From the NCBI RefSeq assembly GCF_004006175.1, contig NZ_CP033219.1:3100001-3164000 (forward strand): a DNA stretch of 64,000 nt, written 5' to 3'. Within the stretch, counting starts at the first letter, position 1. Every line of letters starts with the position of its first letter. Position numbers and translations under genes: made by a program. This stretch comes from Parasedimentitalea marina. Its GTDB lineage: Bacteria; Pseudomonadota; Alphaproteobacteria; Rhodobacterales; Rhodobacteraceae. Below the pieces are notes generated by a model. That model saw nothing but the letters and a program-made list of their open reading frames with translations, searched no databases and had not been told where the DNA came from. Shown in pieces: positions 54,238-63,823 of the stretch.

Positions 54238-56433
54238 ATGGTACAAAATAACAAAGTTCTAACTGTTTCTTACGGAACCTTCTCCTGCACGCTGGAAGGG
54301 TTCGAAGATTCGTTTGATACGATGAAGGCAATTGCCGAGTACTTCCGCGACCTGGCTTCGGATGATAGATATTTTGGCGCCGAGCCGCCGCAACCTGATG
54401 CTGAAATGCTGACGCGCATTGCCCAGCGCGAAGTTGACCGTCAGGTCGAAGCCCGCACCAGTGACGGGGCCGTCCATCTGCGCGCCGCCGACCCGATCCC
54501 GGATACGGTTGCCTCGCCGACTCCACCACGTGAAACCGTTGAACCACCTGTTGCTGCCCCCGCTGCCCCGCCCGCCATTGAGCAGAACGCTGAGGTCGCC
54601 GAACCTGAGAGTGTCGAGCCTGAGGTCGCAGCAGAATCATCGCCGACCCCGGTTGATACGCCCGTCATCGCTGAACCTGCCGCCGCAGTCATTGAGGCCA
54701 CGGATGAAGCCTTCGTTGCTGTCGATGAAACGCCTGCCCCTGCGGATCAGCAGCAGGACGACAGCGTTGATCTGTCTGCCATTGCCGCCGCAGTTGCAAC
54801 GCCCGACGTCGCCGAACTCCCTCCCGTTGAAGACATTGTAGCCACGGATGTGGAAGCCACTCAAACCGAGGCTGGCGATGACACGACACCTGCCGTAGAC
54901 AGCATTGCCGCGAAACTTCAGCGCATCCGCGCCGTGGTGGCGCAGGCGCCACGTCAGGGCGAATTCTCAGAAGACGAACATGCAGAGATTTTCATCAACG
55001 AATCCGCCGTAGATATTGCAGCTGCGATGCGCGCCGATGATGAAGCGCAGTTGGCCGAAGACGACGAAAGCCACGAACAGCCGGAAATCGACGAAGCCTT
55101 GAGCCGCATTGATCAGCGTCGGGTGGCGTCATTTGCTGACCAGCCAAAAGCAACAGTTGAACCTGAGGCTGAAATCGAGGTCGCCGTTGAGCCCGAGACC
55201 GTATCCGAAGTTGAGGCAGCAGATGAAGCTGACGTCACAGCTGAGGCAGAAATCGAACCGGAAGCTGAAGTTGACGTCGTTGTTGAGACCGTAGCAGAAC
55301 CGAATGTGTCTGTTGACGAAGACAGCAGCATTTTCGACGGCCTGGAAGACACTCCCGAAAGCTCCGAAACGAACGATACAGACCATACAGACCATACAGA
55401 CGAAGAGGCCAATATTCTGGCCGAAGTTACCAAGCAGGCTGAGATTTCGACTTCCGAAACCGAAGCCCCCGCTGCCGTAACCCCAACACGCGCCCGAATC
55501 GTTCGGGTGAAGCGGGCGGACCTCGAACGCGCGGTCGAATCCGGCGCGCTGGAAGAAATTGAAGCCGAGGCGCCACAGGAGGTCCAGCAGGAGACCCCTG
55601 ATTCATCGCTGTCAGACGCGGATGAAGCCGATTTGTTGCGCGAACTGGCCTCTGTCGAGGCTGAATTGTTGGCGACAAGCGAGACAACTACCGAACAACC
55701 GGACATGGTGGCTGAAACCCAGCCCGCCGCTTCGGCAGTGTCGCGCCCGCCGGTTAAGTCTCCGGACAGTGATGTGTCGCGCCTGATGGATGCGGCTGAT
55801 GAGAAACTGGAAGACCCCGAAACCTCCTCTTCCCGCGAGACCTATGATCACCTGCGCGCTGCCATGGCCGCAGCACAGGCAGATCGAGCTGCTGGAGGCA
55901 GTGTTGGGTCGGACGCGCGCGACGACGAATACCGCGAGGACCTGGCCAGCGTGGTGCGCCCACGCCGTCCAGCAGCATCTAGGACTGCATCACGGCGTCC
56001 GGAAACAGTGCAACGCCCTGCCCCCTTAAAACTGGTGGCAGAACAGCGCATTGACGAAGCTCCGGTCAAGAAAAGCGGCCCTGTTCGACCACGCCGAGTC
56101 GCCGCATCGCAGACCGACGAAGCCGAATTTGCAGGCAAGGGTCGCGAAGGCGGCTTCGCCGAATATGCCTCGGAGAGTGGTGCTCTTGAGCTGCATGAAC
56201 TGCTGGAGGCCGCCGCGTCTTATATGAGCTTTGTTGAGGGTCGCGACCACTTCTCACGGCCGCAGTTGATGAACAAAGTCAAACTGCTGGACAGTGCCGA
56301 GTTCAACCGTGAAGACGGGCTGCGCTCGTTTGGTCTGTTGTTGCGCGAAGGCAAGATTGAGAAAACGCACAATGGCCGGTTCACCGCCTCGGGCCAGATC
56401 GGGTTTCGCCCAGGTCAACGCGCCGCAGGCTAA
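54238..56433 (+). CDS. acidic 731-residue protein of unknown function
   Basis: A three-part protein. The first 60 residues (MVQNNKVLTVSYGTFSCTLEGFEDSFDTMKAIAEYFRDL) look like a folded conserved domain. The middle, about residues 60-560, is very rich in Glu, Asp, Ala, Val and Thr and almost certainly disordered. The last 90 residues (GGFAEYASESGALELHELLEAAASYMSFVEGRDHFSRPQLMNKV...) form a second conserved, helix-rich domain, ending in a basic tail. Similar proteins seem common in Rhodobacteraceae; some are mis-named CheA. The open frame runs 258 codons upstream, antisense to thiN, but the ATG at 54238 starts the conserved domain. No signal peptide or membrane helix. Confidence 0.8.
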   Translation: MVQNNKVLTVSYGTFSCTLEGFEDSFDTMKAIAEYFRDLASDDRYFGAEPPQPDAEMLTRIAQREVDRQVEARTSDGAVHLRAADPIPDTVASPTPPRETVEPPVAAPAAPPAIEQNAEVAEPESVEPEVAAESSPTPVDTPVIAEPAAAVIEATDEAFVAVDETPAPADQQQDDSVDLSAIAAAVATPDVAELPPVEDIVATDVEATQTEAGDDTTPAVDSIAAKLQRIRAVVAQAPRQGEFSEDEHAEIFINESAVDIAAAMRADDEAQLAEDDESHEQPEIDEALSRIDQRRVASFADQPKATVEPEAEIEVAVEPETVSEVEAADEADVTAEAEIEPEAEVDVVVETVAEPNVSVDEDSSIFDGLEDTPESSETNDTDHTDHTDEEANILAEVTKQAEISTSETEAPAAVTPTRARIVRVKRADLERAVESGALEEIEAEAPQEVQQETPDSSLSDADEADLLRELASVEAELLATSETTTEQPDMVAETQPAASAVSRPPVKSPDSDVSRLMDAADEKLEDPETSSSRETYDHLRAAMAAAQADRAAGGSVGSDARDDEYREDLASVVRPRRPAASRTASRRPETVQRPAPLKLVAEQRIDEAPVKKSGPVRPRRVAASQTDEAEFAGKGREGGFAEYASESGALELHELLEAAASYMSFVEGRDHFSRPQLMNKVKLLDSAEFNREDGLRSFGLLLREGKIEKTHNGRFTASGQIGFRPGQRAAG

Positions 56434-56451
56434 GATCCAAGCCCAGAACAG

Positions 56452-56483
56452 CAAAAAGGCAGGTCTTTCGACCTGCCTTTTTT
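56452..56483. terminator. bidirectional terminator after the acidic-protein gene
   Basis: AAAGGCAGGT pairs with ACCTGCCTTT around a six-base loop, followed by six T on the plus strand; a run of A before the stem provides the mirror T-run for the minus-strand DUF2842 gene. Confidence 0.88.
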
Positions 56484-56501
56484 GTTTATGTTATGCCCCA
56501 A

Positions 56502-56741
56502 TCAATCCTCGGGTGGCGCATCCGGATCGGCCTGGCCAATACCGCGAAACAGCGATTTGAACGGCAAGATCCAGACAATGCCAAGGACGACATAGACCAC
56601 AAGCTGCAGCAGCACCGATTGCCCAGCAAACAGCCCGCCCAATGTTGTTGCCACAATAATATAAAGCGGCAACCCCACCAGCAGCACCACCATGGACCAG
56701 CGCCGCCGGGCCTTGTAGCTGAGACCTGATTTCTTGGTCAT
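56502..56741 (-). CDS. DUF2842 domain-containing protein
   Basis: A 79-residue protein with two membrane helices (VLLVGLPLYIIVATTLGGLF and LLQLVVYVVLGIVWILPF) and a short acidic C-terminus. The KARRRWSMVVLLVGLPLYIIVA start and WILPFKSLFRGIGQ ending match DUF2842, seen mainly in alphaproteobacteria. Function unknown. It directly follows purA with a one-base overlap. Confidence 0.88.
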   Translation of the reverse strand: MTKKSGLSYKARRRWSMVVLLVGLPLYIIVATTLGGLFAGQSVLLQLVVYVVLGIVWILPFKSLFRGIGQADPDAPPED

Positions 56742-58036
56742 CAGTCTTCAAACGGGTCGGTGACCAGAATGGTATCCTCCCGCTCCGGGCTGGTGGACAG
56801 CATCGCAACCGGACAGCCGATCAACTCTTCGACGCGGCGGACGTATTTGATTGCATTGGCCGGCAGATCCGCCCAGCTGCGCGCGCCTTCGGTGCTTTCG
56901 CTCCAGCCCGGCATTTCTTCATAGACCGGGGTGCAACGGGACTGTTGGTCCGCAGCCGTCGGCAGATAGTCCAGCGCCTTGCCGTCCAGCTCGTAACCGG
57001 TGCAGATCTTCAGAGTTTCAAAGCCGTCCAACACGTCGAGCTTGGTAAAGGCGATGCCATTGACGCCGCTGGTGGCACAGGTCTGGCGCACCAGAACCGC
57101 GTCGAACCAGCCACAGCGCCGCTGACGTCCGGTATTGGTGCCAAACTCATGGCCGCGCTCGCCCAGACGTTGGCCATCGGCGTCGTTCAACTCGGCAGGG
57201 AACGGGCCCTCGCCGACTCGGGTGGTATAGGCTTTGACGATGCCCAGTACAAAATCGATGGCGCCTGGTCCCATGCCGGTGCCCGTCGCAGCCTGACCGG
57301 CAATGACGTTCGATGAGGTCACAAAGGGATAGGTGCCAAAATCGATATCCAGCAACGCGCCCTGGGCGCCTTCAAACAGGATCCGTTTACCGGCCTTGCG
57401 CTTGTCGTTCAGCACTTTCCAGACCGGAGCGGCATATTTCAGGATTTCGGGTGCGATCTCTTTGAGCTGTGCAATCAACGCATCGCGGTCGACGGCTTCG
57501 ATTCCCAGACCTTTGCGCAAGGGGTCGTGATGCTGCAGGGCACGATCGACGCGGGCTTCGAGTGTGGCCTCATCTGCCAGATCAGCGACCCGGATCGAGC
57601 GGCGGCCGACCTTGTCCTCATAGGCCGGGCCGATGCCGCGGCCGGTGGTGCCGATCTTGGTGCCCTTGCTGGCAGCTTCTTCGCGGGCGCGGTCAAGTTC
57701 GCCGTGAATGGGCAGGATCAGCGGCGTGTTTTCAGCGATCATCAGGGTTTCAGGGCTGACGGTTACGCCCTGCTTCTGGATGCCCGCGATCTCGTTCAGC
57801 AGGTGCCAGGGGTCCAGCACCACGCCATTGCCGATCACGCTCAGCTTGCCGCCACGGACAATGCCAGACGGCAGGGCCGCGAGTTTGAAGACCTCGCCGT
57901 CGATGACCAGTGTATGGCCCGCGTTATGACCACCCTGGAAGCGCGCGATAACATCGGCGCGCTCGCTGAGCCAGTCTACGATCTTGCCTTTTCCCTCGTC
58001 ACCCCATTGGGCGCCGACTACGACGACATTGGCCAT
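56741..58036 (-). CDS. purA: adenylosuccinate synthase
   Basis: A 431-residue enzyme that condenses IMP and aspartate with GTP in AMP synthesis. It has [19 protein letters not shown] at the N-terminus, [24 protein letters not shown] and [13 protein letters not shown]. The last gene downstream is DUF2842. Confidence 0.98.
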   Translation of the reverse strand: MANVVVVGAQWGDEGKGKIVDWLSERADVIARFQGGHNAGHTLVIDGEVFKLAALPSGIVRGGKLSVIGNGVVLDPWHLLNEIAGIQKQGVTVSPETLMIAENTPLILPIHGELDRAREEAASKGTKIGTTGRGIGPAYEDKVGRRSIRVADLADEATLEARVDRALQHHDPLRKGLGIEAVDRDALIAQLKEIAPEILKYAAPVWKVLNDKRKAGKRILFEGAQGALLDIDFGTYPFVTSSNVIAGQAATGTGMGPGAIDFVLGIVKAYTTRVGEGPFPAELNDADGQRLGERGHEFGTNTGRQRRCGWFDAVLVRQTCATSGVNGIAFTKLDVLDGFETLKICTGYELDGKALDYLPTAADQQSRCTPVYEEMPGWSESTEGARSWADLPANAIKYVRRVEELIGCPVAMLSTSPEREDTILVTDPFED

Positions 58037-58189
58037 ATCTGGTCCTTTGTATTTACCTGAAACCGGCCCCCCTATAGCGGCGCAATGAGGTCAGTGGAAC
58101 CACAAATTCGTCGCAGGGCGGGATGGGACGGCACATTCCTTGAAAACAAGTGCGAAAAGCGGTGCATGCAGGCACACAGCCGACGCGGA

Positions 58190-58525
58190 CTAGGAATCGG
58201 ACAGTCGCACGACCGCCCCATGCGGTGTGTCCAGATAGGCGCGTTCCCAGTCATTGCGGAGCTGGTCAACCTCGGGGCCGGGTGCAGCACCGGTTTCTGC
58301 CAGAATCAGTTCGAGGGTTTCCAGCCAAGCGTGGAAGTAATCGTCGCCACCATCCAGATCCTTATCAACACCATGCTGCGCCAGAACCGTGGAAAACCGA
58401 GCCACCCAGTCAGACCAGGTAAAATCCCCATTCTCGTTCAGGGTGACCGTCAGCCCAAACACCTGCGCGTGCCAGGGCTGTTGGAACACTGGCTCGGGGG
58501 CATATGCTGGGAGACAGGCGCTCAT
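58190..58525 (-). CDS. nitrile hydratase accessory protein
   Basis: A 111-residue protein of the nitrile hydratase accessory (activator) family, with EPVFQQPWHAQVFGLTVTLNENGDFTWSDWVARFSTVLAQ and YFHAWLETLELIL. It is thought to load the metal or to act as a subunit-exchange chaperone for the alpha subunit. The ATG at 58525 overlaps the beta-subunit stop as ATGA, so translation is coupled; upstream in-frame codons inside the beta gene are excluded. Confidence 0.88.
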   Translation of the reverse strand: MSACLPAYAPEPVFQQPWHAQVFGLTVTLNENGDFTWSDWVARFSTVLAQHGVDKDLDGGDDYFHAWLETLELILAETGAAPGPEVDQLRNDWERAYLDTPHGAVVRLSDS

Positions 58526-59217
58526 AGGGGCTCCAGATAGCTTTGCCACAGGTCAAGAATAACCTGATCGTCACGGTGTTCCGGATGGGCCCAAAGCTCA
58601 CTTGCGGCAAAGCGCACCGCATAGAGCGGTTCAGGGGCTTCGCCAAGATCATGGGCATTGCTGTCAGGCAGAACATGGGTGCCGTGCAGGCGATGAATAT
58701 AACCACGTGCGCCTGCCGCATAGACCGGGAGCCGGGTGTGGCCGCCATCGACCAGACCACTTTCGGCTGGATGGCGGCAGCGCACAGCCTGTCCGGCTGA
58801 AAACTTTGGTGCAGTATCACTGTCCCGGTTCGCAGGCCCACCCTGGGCCAGAACCGCTACAACAGCCTCCGCCTTTAGCATTCTGCCGGCAAGAGGATGC
58901 ACTGTGTCGTCGCCCTGCCCGGTCTTTGTCCCTTGGTCCGACAGATCAGCCCTAGTCAGCACGCCGCGTTCGACCAGTAGGTCTGTCAACGCCGAGATCC
59001 AGATCTCGTAGTAGGAGAACCCGGTGTAATCCTGCGGCGACAGCCGCTCGCGGGCGTGGCGAGAGATGTCGATGTTCCATTGCCCCAAGGCGCCGCAGGC
59101 CAGCGTCACCGCCAGTGCGCGGGCGTGCCAATCGGCGGTAAAGACCGGCCCCTCAGCAGGGTCAGGGATCACGGGGCCATCTCCGAATCGCCCCCCCATG
59201 TCGTGAACCCGCGTCAT
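58522..59217 (-). CDS. nthB: nitrile hydratase subunit beta
   Basis: A 231-residue subunit. It has [16 protein letters not shown] at the start, [31 protein letters not shown] (with the conserved Arg of the active-site interface) and [23 protein letters not shown] near the end (second conserved Arg). It pairs with the alpha subunit to hydrate nitriles to amides. Starts with ATGA overlap at the alpha stop. Gene order alpha-beta-accessory is standard. Confidence 0.93.
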   Translation of the reverse strand: MTRVHDMGGRFGDGPVIPDPAEGPVFTADWHARALAVTLACGALGQWNIDISRHARERLSPQDYTGFSYYEIWISALTDLLVERGVLTRADLSDQGTKTGQGDDTVHPLAGRMLKAEAVVAVLAQGGPANRDSDTAPKFSAGQAVRCRHPAESGLVDGGHTRLPVYAAGARGYIHRLHGTHVLPDSNAHDLGEAPEPLYAVRFAASELWAHPEHRDDQVILDLWQSYLEPL

Positions 59218-59840
59218 TTGGGGGCCTGCGACGGGCACTGGACAAGCGCCGTGCCGATCATGCTGTCGCGGGTGACAAGCGCCGCCAAAGCCTCGATATC
59301 CAGACCTTCGGTACCAGCCGGGCGCATTGGGATCACCAGATAGCGGACCTCGGCGGTGGAATCCCAGACGCGGACGGCGGTGTCTTGCGGCAGGGTGACA
59401 CCAAAATCAGCCAGGACCTTGCGCGGTTCACGGACGACACGGGCCCGGTAAGCATCTGATTTATACCAGGCGGGCGGAATACCCAGCAGTGGCCACGGGT
59501 AACAACTGCACAGGGTACAGACGATCATATTGTGCAGGCTGGGCGTGTTTTCCACCACAACCATATGTTCGCCCTGACGGCCAAAATACCCCAGATCACT
59601 GACCGCTGCCGTTGCATCCTGCAGCAAGGCTGCACGGAAGCCGGGATCGCTCCAGGCGCGGGCCACCACTTTGGCGCCATTCTGCGGGCCAATCTTATTT
59701 TGATAGGTGTCGATAATCTCGTTCAGGGCGGCCGGATCGATCAGCCCCTTACGGGTAAGAATCGTTTCAAGCGCCTTGACCCGCAAAGCGGGATCCGGGG
59801 GCAAAAGGGCATGTGCGTGGTCGCTGTGATCATGTGGCAT
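59214..59840 (-). CDS. nthA: nitrile hydratase subunit alpha (cobalt type)
   Basis: A 208-residue catalytic subunit that binds the metal. The cluster reads [11 protein letters not shown], where the Thr and the Tyr-Pro after the last Cys are features of cobalt-type enzymes (iron types have Ser, then Thr-Ala). The middle Cys residues are the ones oxidised to sulfinic and sulfenic acids. The N-terminus is unusually His-rich ([13 protein letters not shown]), possibly a metal-binding tail. It opens the operon opposite secG. The ATG at 59840 starts the domain; upstream codons lack similarity. Confidence 0.95.
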   Translation of the reverse strand: MPHDHSDHAHALLPPDPALRVKALETILTRKGLIDPAALNEIIDTYQNKIGPQNGAKVVARAWSDPGFRAALLQDATAAVSDLGYFGRQGEHMVVVENTPSLHNMIVCTLCSCYPWPLLGIPPAWYKSDAYRARVVREPRKVLADFGVTLPQDTAVRVWDSTAEVRYLVIPMRPAGTEGLDIEALAALVTRDSMIGTALVQCPSQAPK

Positions 59841-60002
59841 GGGCCCAGAGTGCGAATTTGATCGCGCCCTGTCCAGCCCCATTGCCCTCTGTGAACAAAA
59901 GGAAAGAACGTTCTGCGTCACCATCCGCAAACTCGGCTCTTGCCCCGCCCCGCAAACTTGCCTACATACCGGCCGATACTCAGCCAAATGCCGCAGGGAC
60001 CC

Positions 60003-60377
60003 ATGGAAAACGTTGTTCTAATTATTCACCTTTTTCTGGCCCTTGGCCTGATCGCCGTCGTTCTTTTGCAACGATCCGAAGGCGGAGGCCTGGGCATGAG
60101 TGGCGGCGGCGGTGGCGCCCAGTCAGGCCGGTCAGCTGCGACAGCCATGAGCAAAGTGACCTGGGTCCTGGCCATTGCCTTCATCGTGACCTCGATCACC
60201 CTGACCATTCTGGCCGCACAAAAATCTGCTGGCTCCTCGGTTCTGGATCGCACGGATATTCCGGCGGCGACCGAAGGCAGTGATGGTACCCCGGCTGCAC
60301 CAGTTGCGCCAATCGGTGGTGACCTGTTGCCGCCTGCCGAAGGCGACAATGCGCCACTGGTTCCAAGCGCAGACTGA
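60003..60377 (+). CDS. secG: preprotein translocase subunit SecG
   Basis: A 124-residue membrane protein with two helices: [23 protein letters not shown] and [21 protein letters not shown], flanking the [16 protein letters not shown] loop characteristic of SecG. The C-terminal tail is Pro/Ala-rich, as in many alphaproteobacteria. SecG assists SecYEG in protein export. Divergent from nthA; a hairpin follows. Confidence 0.95.
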   Translation: MENVVLIIHLFLALGLIAVVLLQRSEGGGLGMSGGGGGAQSGRSAATAMSKVTWVLAIAFIVTSITLTILAAQKSAGSSVLDRTDIPAATEGSDGTPAAPVAPIGGDLLPPAEGDNAPLVPSAD

Positions 60378-60402
60378 ACTACCATACCTAGACGGGGAAT
60401 TT

Positions 60403-60427
60403 GAGCCGCAACAGCATCTTGCGGCTC
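60403..60427 (+). terminator. hairpin downstream of secG
   Basis: A 9-bp stem GAGCCGCAA/TTGCGGCTC with a seven-base loop, 25 bases past the secG stop. No T-run, so it could be a terminator or attenuator ahead of pyrG. Confidence 0.45.
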
Positions 60428-60548
60428 CCTTGCGTTGAGCGCGCGAATCCTTTACTAGTGAAGTCCCGTGATGCTTTGGTTTTTCGGAACCTATTTGGGC
60501 ACCTGAATTCTTATTTCGACACGACTTCTCACGGGGGCAGCCAACACA

Positions 60549-62192
60549 ATGGCGCGTTATATCTTCATTACTGGCGGGGTGGTTTCCTCCCTTGGCAAAG
60601 GTCTTGCTTCGGCGGCTCTGGGGTCGCTGTTACAGGCCCGCGGGTATTCGGTGCGTCTGCGCAAGCTGGATCCCTATCTGAACGTCGATCCGGGCACCAT
60701 GAGCCCGTATGAGCACGGCGAAGTCTTTGTCACCGATGATGGCGCCGAGACGGATCTGGATCTGGGCCACTATGAGCGCTTTACCGGTGTCGCAGCCCGC
60801 AAAACCGATTCAATCTCCTCCGGGCGGGTTTATTCCAACGTGTTGGAAAAGGAACGTCGTGGCGATTATCTGGGCAAGACCATTCAGGTCATCCCGCATG
60901 TCACCAACGAGATCAAATCTTTCCTTGATATTGGCGCTGATGAGGTCGATTTCATGCTCTGTGAAATCGGCGGAACCGTTGGTGATATCGAAGGGCTGCC
61001 GTTCTTTGAAGCGATCCGCCAATATGGTCAGGACAAGCCGCGTGGCCAGTGCGTATATATGCATTTGACTCTGCTGCCCTATATCAAGGCCAGCGGAGAG
61101 CTGAAGACAAAGCCGACCCAGCACTCGGTGAAAGAACTGCGCTCGATTGGTCTGGCGCCGGATATTCTGGTCTGCCGCTCGGAAGGGCCCATCCCACAGA
61201 AAGAGCGCGAAAAACTGGCGCTGTTCTGTAACGTCCGGCCTGACAGCGTGATTGCAGCGCAGGATCTGAAATCGATCTACGAGGCGCCGCTGGCCTATCA
61301 CCGCGAGGGCATGGATCAGGCGGTTCTGGATGCCTTTGGCATTGCCCCTGCCCCCAAGCCAAATCTGGCCCGTTGGGAAGATGTGGCTGACCGGGTCTAT
61401 AACCCCGAAGGCGAGGTCAAGGTTGCCATTGTTGGCAAGTACACCCAGCTGGAAGATGCCTATAAGTCGATCGCCGAGGCGCTGACACACGGTGGCATGG
61501 CCAACCGGGTCAAGGTCAAGATCGAATGGGTCGACGCCGAGTCGTTTGACACTGAAGATGCCACGCCGCATTTGCAGGGTTATCACGCCATTCTGGTTCC
61601 CGGCGGCTTTGGCGAGCGCGGCACCGAAGGTAAAATCAAGGCGGCGCAATATGCCCGCGAGCACAAGGTGCCCTATCTGGGCATCTGCCTTGGCATGCAA
61701 ATGGCGGTGATCGAGGCTGCCCGCAATGTGGCCGGCATTGCCGAGGCTGGCTCGGAAGAGTTCGATCACGAGTTGGGCAAAAAACGGTTTGAGCCGGTGG
61801 TCTATCACCTGAAGGAATGGGTGCAGGGCAACCACAAGGTTCAGCGCCAGGCCGATGACGACAAGGGCGGCACCATGCGTCTGGGCGCCTATGATGCCAC
61901 TCTGGCCGAAGGCTCTAACGTGGCGTCGGTCTATGGCGGCACCCACATCGAAGAACGCCACCGTCACCGCTATGAGGTTGATATCAAATACCGCGAACAG
62001 CTGGAGGCTGCTGGTCTGCGATTCTCAGGCATGTCGCCAGATGGCCGCCTGCCCGAAATCGTCGAATGGGCGGATCACCCCTGGTTCATCGGTGTGCAGT
62101 TCCACCCAGAACTGAAGTCCAAGCCCTTTGCGCCGCATCCCTTGTTCAGTGACTTCGTGCGCGCGGCCATCGAGACTTCGCGCCTGGTCTGA
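60549..62192 (+). CDS. pyrG: CTP synthase
   Basis: A 547-residue glutaminase-synthetase making CTP from UTP, glutamine and ATP. The amidoligase domain starts [19 protein letters not shown] (nucleotide loop) and has [14 protein letters not shown]; the C-terminal glutaminase has the catalytic Cys in YLGICLGMQ and its His/Glu partners in VQFHPELKS. Preceded by a GC-poor gap of about 170 bases and closed by a T-run terminator. Confidence 0.98.
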   Translation: MARYIFITGGVVSSLGKGLASAALGSLLQARGYSVRLRKLDPYLNVDPGTMSPYEHGEVFVTDDGAETDLDLGHYERFTGVAARKTDSISSGRVYSNVLEKERRGDYLGKTIQVIPHVTNEIKSFLDIGADEVDFMLCEIGGTVGDIEGLPFFEAIRQYGQDKPRGQCVYMHLTLLPYIKASGELKTKPTQHSVKELRSIGLAPDILVCRSEGPIPQKEREKLALFCNVRPDSVIAAQDLKSIYEAPLAYHREGMDQAVLDAFGIAPAPKPNLARWEDVADRVYNPEGEVKVAIVGKYTQLEDAYKSIAEALTHGGMANRVKVKIEWVDAESFDTEDATPHLQGYHAILVPGGFGERGTEGKIKAAQYAREHKVPYLGICLGMQMAVIEAARNVAGIAEAGSEEFDHELGKKRFEPVVYHLKEWVQGNHKVQRQADDDKGGTMRLGAYDATLAEGSNVASVYGGTHIEERHRHRYEVDIKYREQLEAAGLRFSGMSPDGRLPEIVEWADHPWFIGVQFHPELKSKPFAPHPLFSDFVRAAIETSRLV

Positions 62193-62239
62193 CCCCAGCG
62201 CGGTGCGTGCAAGTCCACGCGCTTTTCCTAATCAATCAG

Positions 62240-62272
62240 TGGGCGTACCGAAGATCCGGTGCGCCCATTTTT
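62240..62272 (+). terminator. terminator of pyrG
   Basis: TGGGCGTACCG pairs with CGGTGCGCCCA (one T-G pair) around AAGAT, followed by TTTTT, 48 bases after the pyrG stop. Confidence 0.85.
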
Positions 62273-62315
62273 CATGCCCCTATGTGATTTACCGGCTGAG
62301 CTTTTGCATTTTGCC

Positions 62316-62330
62316 ATCTAACGTTTAGAT
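62316..62330. promoter_or_regulatory. short inverted repeat upstream of fba
   Basis: ATCTAA and TTAGAT are perfect inverted arms separated by CGT, 10 bases before the first TGTTAGCGC motif. Confidence 0.35.
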
Positions 62331-62339
62331 TTTTCAATT

Positions 62340-62374
62340 TGTTAGCGCCATCAGCCATATTGTTAGCGCAACCG
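62340..62374. promoter_or_regulatory. tandem TGTTAGCGC operator-like motifs
   Basis: TGTTAGCGCCATCA at 62340-62353 and TGTTAGCGCAACCG at 62361-62374 are direct copies 21 bases apart, two helical turns. Both resemble the palindrome TGTTAGCGCTAACA, typical of LacI-family operators with a central GCGC; the first matches it at 12 of 14 positions. Lies 80-110 bases before the aldolase gene. Confidence 0.5.
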
Positions 62375-62452
62375 ATTGTGCGCCATGGCTGTCCCCCTGC
62401 AAAACACCGTGATAGATGAATTGAGACAAAACATTTGCGGAGACCTGGGCAT

Positions 62453-63355
62453 ATGACACAAGACGCTTCCATTCAGCAGCAGCAACTAGACCGCATCGCC
62501 AATGGCCGCGGATTCATAGCTGCTCTTGACCAAAGCGGTGGCTCGACTCCAAAAGCGCTGGCGCTTTACGGTGTAACAAGCGATGCCTATTCGAATGACG
62601 ACGAGATGTTTGGCGAAATCCAGAAAATGCGGGCCCGCATCATCAAAACTCCTGATTTCAACAGCCAGAAAATTCTGGGCGCGATCCTGTTTGAAAAGAC
62701 CATGGATGCGCAGATCGATGGAACCCCGGTGGCGACCTATCTATGGGAGCAATGCGGTGTGGTGCCGTTCCTGAAGGTCGACAAAGGTCTGCTTGATGTC
62801 GCCAATGGCGCCCAGATGATGAAACCGATGGCGGATCTTGATGCGTTGCTGGCCCGTGCGGTCAAAGCTGATATTTTCGGCACCAAAATGCGCTCGGTCA
62901 TCAAAGAGGCCAATGTCGACGGTGTGCGCGATGTTGTGGCGCAGCAGTTCGAGGTGGCCCAGCAGATTGCGGCCGCTGGATTGCTGGCGATCATCGAACC
63001 TGAGGTCGACATCCATTCTGACACCAAGGGTGAGGCCGAGATCCTGCTGAAGGCTGAATTGCTGAAGCAATTGAATGCTTTGCCTGCCGACACCAAGGTC
63101 TCGTTGAAACTGACACTGCCAAATGTGTCGGGTCTGTATGACGATCTGGCCGACCACGCCAATGTGGTGCGTGTTGTGGCCCTGTCTGGTGGTTATTCCA
63201 CTGATCAGGCCTGCGCCCTGCTGTCCCAGAACACCAAAATGATAGCCTCGTTTTCGCGCGCGCTGACCGAGCGATTGAACGCCACGATGAGTGATGCCGA
63301 ATATCACGCTGCCCTGGGTGCTAACATTGAAAAGATCTACCAGGCTTCGCTGTAA
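62453..63355 (+). CDS. class I fructose-bisphosphate aldolase
   Basis: A 300-residue Schiff-base aldolase of the bacterial class I (short) family, cleaving fructose-1,6-bisphosphate. It has RGFIAALDQSGGSTPKAL near the start, FEKTMDAQIDG and VSLKLTLPNVSGLYDD, which holds the likely Schiff-base lysine. It starts MTQDASIQQQQ; GGAG lies about ten bases before the ATG at 62453. No phosphoglycerate kinase or other glycolytic gene is adjacent. Two operator-like motifs lie upstream and a two-way terminator downstream. Confidence 0.94.
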   Translation: MTQDASIQQQQLDRIANGRGFIAALDQSGGSTPKALALYGVTSDAYSNDDEMFGEIQKMRARIIKTPDFNSQKILGAILFEKTMDAQIDGTPVATYLWEQCGVVPFLKVDKGLLDVANGAQMMKPMADLDALLARAVKADIFGTKMRSVIKEANVDGVRDVVAQQFEVAQQIAAAGLLAIIEPEVDIHSDTKGEAEILLKAELLKQLNALPADTKVSLKLTLPNVSGLYDDLADHANVVRVVALSGGYSTDQACALLSQNTKMIASFSRALTERLNATMSDAEYHAALGANIEKIYQASL

Positions 63356-63379
63356 GGTCTGCCTGACCCACACGTTTAC

Positions 63380-63408
63380 AAGGCCGCACCCAATCGAGTG
63401 CGGCCTTT
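63380..63408. terminator. bidirectional terminator between fba and the stress-protein gene
   Basis: A 10-bp stem AAGGCCGCAC/GTGCGGCCTT with an eight-base loop, followed by T on either strand, lies between the two convergent stop codons. Confidence 0.8.
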
Positions 63409-63415
63409 AGTGTTT

Positions 63416-63823
63416 CTAACGGATAACATGGACCGAGCATTTGGCATGGCGCACCACGCGGGCCGCTGTTGAGCCGAGGAACAGGTCCTCAAATCCCGGC
63501 CGATGTGAGGCCACGATAATGCAATCCACACCGTTTTCGTCGGCATAGTCGACGATTGCCCGTCCCGCATGACCAGAGATCAACATGGGCACGGCGCCGG
63601 GAAGTGCGCTGGCCGATTGCACAAGTGCCTTTTCCACTTCGTTGCGAGTATTTGCCAGTACTTCACCCGGAATTTCAGCGGTGGCGTAACTGGGGATGGG
63701 TTCCATTACATGCACCACAGTGAATGTCGCACCGTCATCCGCCAATGTCCGCGCTGCCAGATAGGACGCCTGGGTATCGTGACGCTCGTCAAATAGGACC
63801 GGAACAAGAATATGCTTATACAT
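63416..63823 (-). CDS. universal stress protein (UspA family)
   Basis: A 135-residue soluble protein: MYKHILVPVLFDERHDTQASYLAARTLADD, then VVHVMEPIPSYATAEIPGEVL and the C-terminal nucleotide-binding pattern ASHRPGFEDLFLGSTAARVVRHAKCSVHVIR. The ATP motif G-x2-G-x9-G-S/T is partly kept (GFEDLFLGST). Usps respond to starvation and other stress by unknown means. The open frame runs to 63982 but the family start is the ATG at 63823. Confidence 0.92.
   Translation of the reverse strand: MYKHILVPVLFDERHDTQASYLAARTLADDGATFTVVHVMEPIPSYATAEIPGEVLANTRNEVEKALVQSASALPGAVPMLISGHAGRAIVDYADENGVDCIIVASHRPGFEDLFLGSTAARVVRHAKCSVHVIR

Noticed and set aside
60810..61967. A 385-codon frame antisense to pyrG
   Set aside because: Mirror of CTP synthase; His/Arg-rich nonsense sequence.
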